From Arthrobacter sp. MYb227 (GTDB taxonomy: Bacteria > Actinomycetota > Actinomycetes > Actinomycetales > Micrococcaceae), in NCBI RefSeq assembly GCF_002975435.1, contig NZ_PCPT01000008.1, positions 62,001-126,000 of the forward strand: a DNA stretch of 64,000 bases. The letters run 5' to 3'. Both the position numbers and the translations under genes were made by a program. The notes beneath the pieces were generated by a model. The model was not told where the DNA came from, made no database searches, and saw only the letters and a list, made by a program, of their open reading frames with translations. Positions 62,230 to 64,000 of the stretch are shown here, in pieces. Position 1 is the stretch's first letter. The number at the start of each line of letters is the position of its first letter.

Positions 62230-63918
62230 ATGGACAACACCGCACCACAGCCTTGGGTTAAGAACTACCAGCCGGGGGTCCCGGCAGAGATTGAACTACC
62301 CACCGAATCCCTCAGCAAGATGTTTGAACGTTCCGTTGCTGAGGCAGGGGAACTCCCGGCAACAGAATTTTTTGGGCGTCGTGTCAGTTACCGCGAGCTC
62401 GGTGACCAGGTGGCTCGTGCCGCCGAAGGATTGCGCAAACTTGGCGTGCGTGCCGGAGATCGTGTGGCACTGATCCTGCCCAACTGCCCGCAACATGTTG
62501 TTGCCTTCTATGCGGTGTTGCGTTTGGGCGCCGTGGTTGTTGAACACAACCCGCTCTACACCTCGCGGGAACTTCGTCATCAGTTCGAGGATCATCAGGC
62601 ACGCGTTGTCATAGCCTGGGACAAGGCGGTTGCTGCGGTACGTGAGTTCCCGCAGGACGTTCAGCTGGATCAGGTGATCTCGGTGAATCTTCTCGAAGCA
62701 TTCCCGACCATCAAACGTATTGCCTTGAATTTACCGGTGAAGAAGCTTCGCGAGACCAAGGCTTCACTTAGTGCAGCCGCACCCGGAACTATCCCCTTCC
62801 GCGACTTGTTGAAATCCGCCCGCTTGGATCCAAACCACCCGCTCCCGAGCGTGGGCGACCTTGCGGTAATTCAGTACACCTCGGGCACCACCGGGGCACC
62901 CAAGGGTGCAATGCTCACGCACTACAACCTGTATTCGAACGCGCTGCAGGGGGAAGCATGGATGGAAGGAGCTAAGGAGCGCGAAGAAATTCTTTACGCG
63001 ATTCTTCCCATGTTCCATGCCTTTGGCATGACGCTGTACCTGACCTTTGGAATCAAGAAGCAGGGATTACTGGTACTCTTCCCGAAATTTGATCCTGAGC
63101 TGATCTTAGAAGCAATGAAAAAGTCTCCGGCCACCGTGTATTGCGCGGTTCCGCCAATTTACGAGCGAACAGCCATGGCAGCGAAGGAAGCCGGGGTTTC
63201 CCTGCGCTCGGCCAAGTACTGTATTTCTGGTGCCATGAATCTTCCGGATCACGTGGTTGAGTTGTGGGAATCGGTTTCCGGTGGTCTTCTCGTTGAAGGC
63301 TATGGAATGACCGAGTCCTCACCCGTGGCACTTGGAAACCCTTTCCACCTCACACGTCGCAACGGCACCATTGGAGTTCCGTTTCCTTCAACACTGATGA
63401 AGGTCGTAGAGCTGGATGATCCAAGTGTCGAGGTTGACCAGGGGGAGCCGGGTGAATTATTGCTCAAGGGTCCCCAGGTGTTTTCCGGCTATTGGAATAA
63501 TCCCGAAGAAACCGCCAAGACACTTACTCACGATGGATGGTTGCGTACTGGCGATGTAGTCACCGTCGATACCGATGGTTTTACAACTATCGTTGACCGG
63601 GCCAAGGAATTGATCATCACCGGTGGTTTCAATGTGGCTCCAACAGAAGTTGAAACTGTGCTGCGCGGACACCCAGATGTGCGTGATGCAGCAGTGTTCG
63701 GTAAGAGCCTTGAACGTGGCGGCGAAATGGTAGTTGCCGCTGTTGAACTTGAGCCCGGTGTTGAGCTTGACGAGGCAGCCCTGCGGGAGCATTGCCGTGC
63801 GCAGTTGGCCGGTTATAAGGTGCCTAAACGCATCGTTGCGGTCCAGGACTTGCCTCGATCGCTACTTGGAAAGATTCTGCGCAAACAGATCCGTGAAGAG
63901 GTAACGCCCAAGCTGTAA
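62230..63918 (+). CDS. fadD: Long-chain fatty-acid-CoA ligase (FadD-type AMP-forming)
   Basis: 562-566 residues of the ANL superfamily. The AMP-binding loop is VIQYTSGTTGAPKGAMLTHYNL. A5-type VEGYGMTESSPV, the hinge DGWLRTGDVVTVDTDGFTTIVDRAKELIITGGFNVAPTEVE, and the late catalytic Lys in LLGKILRKQIR are all present. It activates fatty acids to acyl-CoA via acyl-adenylates. Two close starts exist (ATG at 62218 and 62230) with no clear ribosome binding site. A GATAGT just upstream of the second could serve as a -10 element for a leaderless mRNA. A truncated terminator hairpin follows at the window end. Confidence 0.93.
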   Translation: MDNTAPQPWVKNYQPGVPAEIELPTESLSKMFERSVAEAGELPATEFFGRRVSYRELGDQVARAAEGLRKLGVRAGDRVALILPNCPQHVVAFYAVLRLGAVVVEHNPLYTSRELRHQFEDHQARVVIAWDKAVAAVREFPQDVQLDQVISVNLLEAFPTIKRIALNLPVKKLRETKASLSAAAPGTIPFRDLLKSARLDPNHPLPSVGDLAVIQYTSGTTGAPKGAMLTHYNLYSNALQGEAWMEGAKEREEILYAILPMFHAFGMTLYLTFGIKKQGLLVLFPKFDPELILEAMKKSPATVYCAVPPIYERTAMAAKEAGVSLRSAKYCISGAMNLPDHVVELWESVSGGLLVEGYGMTESSPVALGNPFHLTRRNGTIGVPFPSTLMKVVELDDPSVEVDQGEPGELLLKGPQVFSGYWNNPEETAKTLTHDGWLRTGDVVTVDTDGFTTIVDRAKELIITGGFNVAPTEVETVLRGHPDVRDAAVFGKSLERGGEMVVAAVELEPGVELDEAALREHCRAQLAGYKVPKRIVAVQDLPRSLLGKILRKQIREEVTPKL

Positions 63919-63963
63919 ATCGGGATCTCGTTTTGGGTACTTGAATTTTCGTTTTTCATTCAA

Positions 63964-64000
63964 GAGCTTGTGTGGACAGCGTCGTTGTCCACACAAGCTC
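63964..64000 (+). terminator. Terminator downstream of fadD, cut by window end
   Basis: GAGCTTGTGTGGACA pairs perfectly with TGTCCACACAAGCTC across a seven-base loop. The T-run, if any, lies beyond the window. Confidence 0.8.

Noticed and set aside
63985-63993. Perfect DnaA box TTGTCCACA at the window end
   Set aside because: It forms one arm of the fadD terminator hairpin and stands alone, so it is more likely coincidental.

Overview
The window is a chromosomal origin region of a high-GC Gram-positive bacterium, most likely a member of the Micrococcaceae (Arthrobacter/Glutamicibacter-like). The evidence is gene content and order: a PknB-type PASTA kinase, a class E sortase and crgA, followed by gyrA-gyrB-dciA-recF-dnaN-dnaA, then rpmH-rnpA-yidD-yidC-jag-rsmG-parA-parB, trxA-trxB and murJ. 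DLW-39, DUF3566, DUF4193 and actinobacterial-type inositol-phosphate synthase point the same way. Naming the genus is inference.

Layout. Positions 1-12,060 hold cell-wall and division genes (pknB tail, a small membrane protein, sortase, crgA). They are followed by a guanidinium exporter behind a probable guanidine-III riboswitch, a LysG/LysE pair, a tandem GNAT protein, a rhomboid protease, a cyclophilin, a helical-repeat protein, a DMT transporter, tRNA-Ala, DLW-39 and tRNA-Ile. Positions 12,179-23,138 are the leftward replication block from DUF3566/gyrA to dnaA. The dnaN-dnaA and dnaA-rpmH gaps carry DnaA-box-like sites. A further dense cluster of DnaA boxes lies about 14 kb away, at 7.36-7.78 kb. 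Positions 23,643-29,471 are the rightward ribosomal protein/membrane insertion/partition block.

From about 29.5 to 38.6 kb lies a 9-kb stretch with no convincing intact gene. It holds four perfect intergenic parS palindromes beyond the one directly behind parB, one degenerate parS, and decayed IS21-type and IS110-type insertion-sequence fragments. Two more parS sites lie inside parA and parB. Read with parAB, this is the chromosome-segregation centromere next to the origin.

Positions 38.6-49.5 kb carry thioredoxin/thioredoxin reductase, a pseudokinase-like membrane protein, murJ, a Nudix hydrolase, the CCA-adding enzyme, a cassette of three very small ORFs with strong ribosome binding sites, a HAD phosphatase, and formate-tetrahydrofolate ligase. 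Positions 49.7-57.8 kb carry inositol-phosphate synthase and a leftward surface-glycan locus. That locus encodes a CMP-nonulosonate synthetase fused to a KdsC-like phosphatase, a NeuB-type synthase, a family-2 glycosyltransferase, a polysialyltransferase-family protein and two further putative glycosyltransferases. It probably makes a sialic-acid-like (Neu5Ac or Kdn) surface polymer.

Positions 58-64 kb hold an OhrR-type regulator, small actinobacterial proteins, a transglutaminase-like protein and a pterin dehydratase-VOC fusion. Two oddities follow: a 92-residue protein that matches only the coiled-coil/C-gate segment of GyrA, and a PanD homologue lacking the self-cleavage Gly-Ser. The window ends with an acyl-CoA ligase.
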